DNA from: [Eubacterium] siraeum
GTDB lineage: Bacteria; Bacillota; Clostridia; Oscillospirales; Ruminococcaceae
Reading direction: 5' to 3'
Length of the DNA: 64,000 bases
Assembly (NCBI GenBank): GCA_025150425.1
Contig: CP102281.1
Span: forward strand, 496,001 to 560,000
Shown: positions 63,009-64,000 of the stretch, one piece after another
How the letters are laid out: every line of letters begins with the position of its first letter
Position numbering within the stretch: the first letter of the stretch is position 1
Program-made: the position numbers and the translations under genes
Notes under the pieces: model-generated
The model's input: only the letters and a program-made list of their open reading frames with translations
What the model was told of the DNA's origin: nothing
Database searches by the model: none

Positions 63009-64000
63009 ATGAAAAAACGCATTATAACATCTGCACTTGCTTTGGCACTTGCTTTCTCACTTTGTGCTTGTACAGACAATACATCGGCAACGGAAAGCTA
63101 TTCAGACAGTACAAGCGGAACGACCGCATTGGGGAAATCCTCTTTTGAGCAAAGCGGTGACAGCGTTCTTTTACCTGAGAGCGGATATGAAACGAGTAAA
63201 CCGAATCAGGCTGACGAAGACGGAGAAATAATAAACATTTATGACTATATCCCTGTCGGATATGTTGATGAAGAGCAGAGGTATTTGTTGCTGAAAGCAA
63301 ACGCAGATAACTCCTTAAACGATTATACTTGTGATTATGTAGTTTATGACGACAGAGAAAAGAAGGCTGTATATCACTTTACAGTAGGAGGTTACTATGA
63401 TCCGGTATCTGAATCACAGCCTTTTGATTCGGATGTAAAATATAGTGAAGGAATGTTCTCTTTTTCTGCGTGGAACTATTATGTCGATACCGATGAATGT
63501 GAAAGATGGTACGAGGTTACCGATGTGTACGGAAATCTGATATATAAAAGTACAACAAGCAAAACGCAGATAAGTCATTGTACTTATGTTCCTTCCGACG
63601 ACAAGGTATATTACAATGCTTCTGTAAACGATGAATGCTGCTTTTATAAAATGAATTCAGACGGAAGCAATAAAGATAAATTATTCGATGAAAATTTTGC
63701 GGATTTCTATGTGCTTGATAATGAAATAGTGGGTTATTACTGCGAGGGTGAGGCGTTTACCGATGAATTTGACGCTTGCTATTTTTGCATTATGGATAAA
63801 AACGGAAAGATGATACAGCAGATAAACATAGGCCCTTTCAGCAACTGTAACCGCAGGCTTGTAAAGGCGGGAGATTTTATCTGTTTTATGTCGCCGTTTG
63901 ACCCGGAGATAAATCCGGAGTTTTCCGAACGCTCAAACGGAGTTATTTTCTACAATTACAAAACTAACGAGCTGAGAGTACAATATTTTGATAACGAGAT
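63009..64000 (+). CDS. Lipoprotein with propeller-like domain only, partial
   Basis: The frame opens at the ATG at 63009 behind TCGGAGGAGC and is still open at the window end (330 codons seen). Signal peptide with lipobox LCAC, Cys near residue 21, a spacer of about 55 residues rich in Ser, Gly and Glu, then VGYVDEEQRYLLLKAN, the same entry sequence as the propeller regions of the two-domain lipoproteins. The N-terminal beta domain is absent. About 40 bp after the N-domain-only gene. Confidence 0.7.
   Translation, partial: MKKRIITSALALALAFSLCACTDNTSATESYSDSTSGTTALGKSSFEQSGDSVLLPESGYETSKPNQADEDGEIINIYDYIPVGYVDEEQRYLLLKANADNSLNDYTCDYVVYDDREKKAVYHFTVGGYYDPVSESQPFDSDVKYSEGMFSFSAWNYYVDTDECERWYEVTDVYGNLIYKSTTSKTQISHCTYVPSDDKVYYNASVNDECCFYKMNSDGSNKDKLFDENFADFYVLDNEIVGYYCEGEAFTDEFDACYFCIMDKNGKMIQQINIGPFSNCNRRLVKAGDFICFMSPFDPEINPEFSERSNGVIFYNYKTNELRVQYFDNE

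Overview
The window looks like a chromosome segment of a Gram-positive, probably spore-forming Clostridia member, close to Oscillospiraceae/Ruminococcaceae such as Ruminococcus or [Eubacterium] siraeum. This is inferred from gene content (SpoIIM-like protein, FtsEX with an M23 activator, BceRSAB-type module, short MetH with a separate activation protein, Tn916/Tn1549-type integrase) and from strong AGGAGG-type ribosome binding sites with some GTG and TTG starts. No rRNA, tRNA or CRISPR array was seen.

Layout. (1) 1-7.0 kb: 3' end of a prophage structural and lysis block (capsid C-terminus, probable tail proteins, tail fibre, holin, GH25 lysin), closed by a strong bidirectional terminator. (2) 7.0-13.6 kb: cell-surface and sporulation-type genes (CAP protein, LysM/G5/M23 hydrolase behind a triple WalR-like box, SpoIIM-like protein), a type I toxin with its antisense RNA, a PduL-type phosphotransacylase and a ZIP metal transporter. 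(3) 13.6-19.5 kb: a minus-strand operon (hydrolase, BceR, BceS, BceA, BceB) bracketed by two copies of a hairpin-rich non-coding mobile element. (4) 19.5-25.6 kb: methionine operon metG-metF-activation protein-metH, preceded by a small leader ORF rich in Met and Cys codons. (5) 25.6-33.7 kb: CdaR-like regulator, three tandem hairpin repeats, ftsE-ftsX-EnvC/PcsB-like hydrolase, an S41 protease with Cys in place of the catalytic Ser, greA, lysS. (6) 33.7-49.4 kb: a decayed integrative element in the 3' end of lysS, bounded by a 16-bp direct repeat. It keeps a damaged parA, a DUF gene plus HTH-ImmA gene pair, ABC debris, an ECF sigma/anti-sigma pair, two small secreted proteins, a lipoprotein/ABC transporter cluster, a XerC/D-like recombinase and an N-terminally truncated integrase. 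(7) 49.4-64 kb: a GHKL/LytTR two-component system, two more mobile elements, and a second paralogous ABC cluster followed by at least four related lipoproteins.

The most promising undescribed system is the pair of paralogous clusters at 38.5-46.7 kb and 50.0-64 kb. Each has a CcmA-type ATPase, an ABC-2-like permease, a second permease with an internal lipobox and extracytoplasmic tail, and lipoproteins built from an N-terminal beta domain plus a propeller-like domain. One is under an ECF sigma/anti-sigma pair, the other beside a LytTR system whose likely operator (two 9-bp direct repeats, 20 bp apart) sits just upstream of the ATPase promoter. The lipoproteins look tandemly duplicated, recombined and in one case split into separate genes. 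Other leads are the hairpin mobile elements flanked by duplicated terminators, the Met/Cys leader ORF, and a perfect cloverleaf-like inverted-repeat structure near 49.9 kb.
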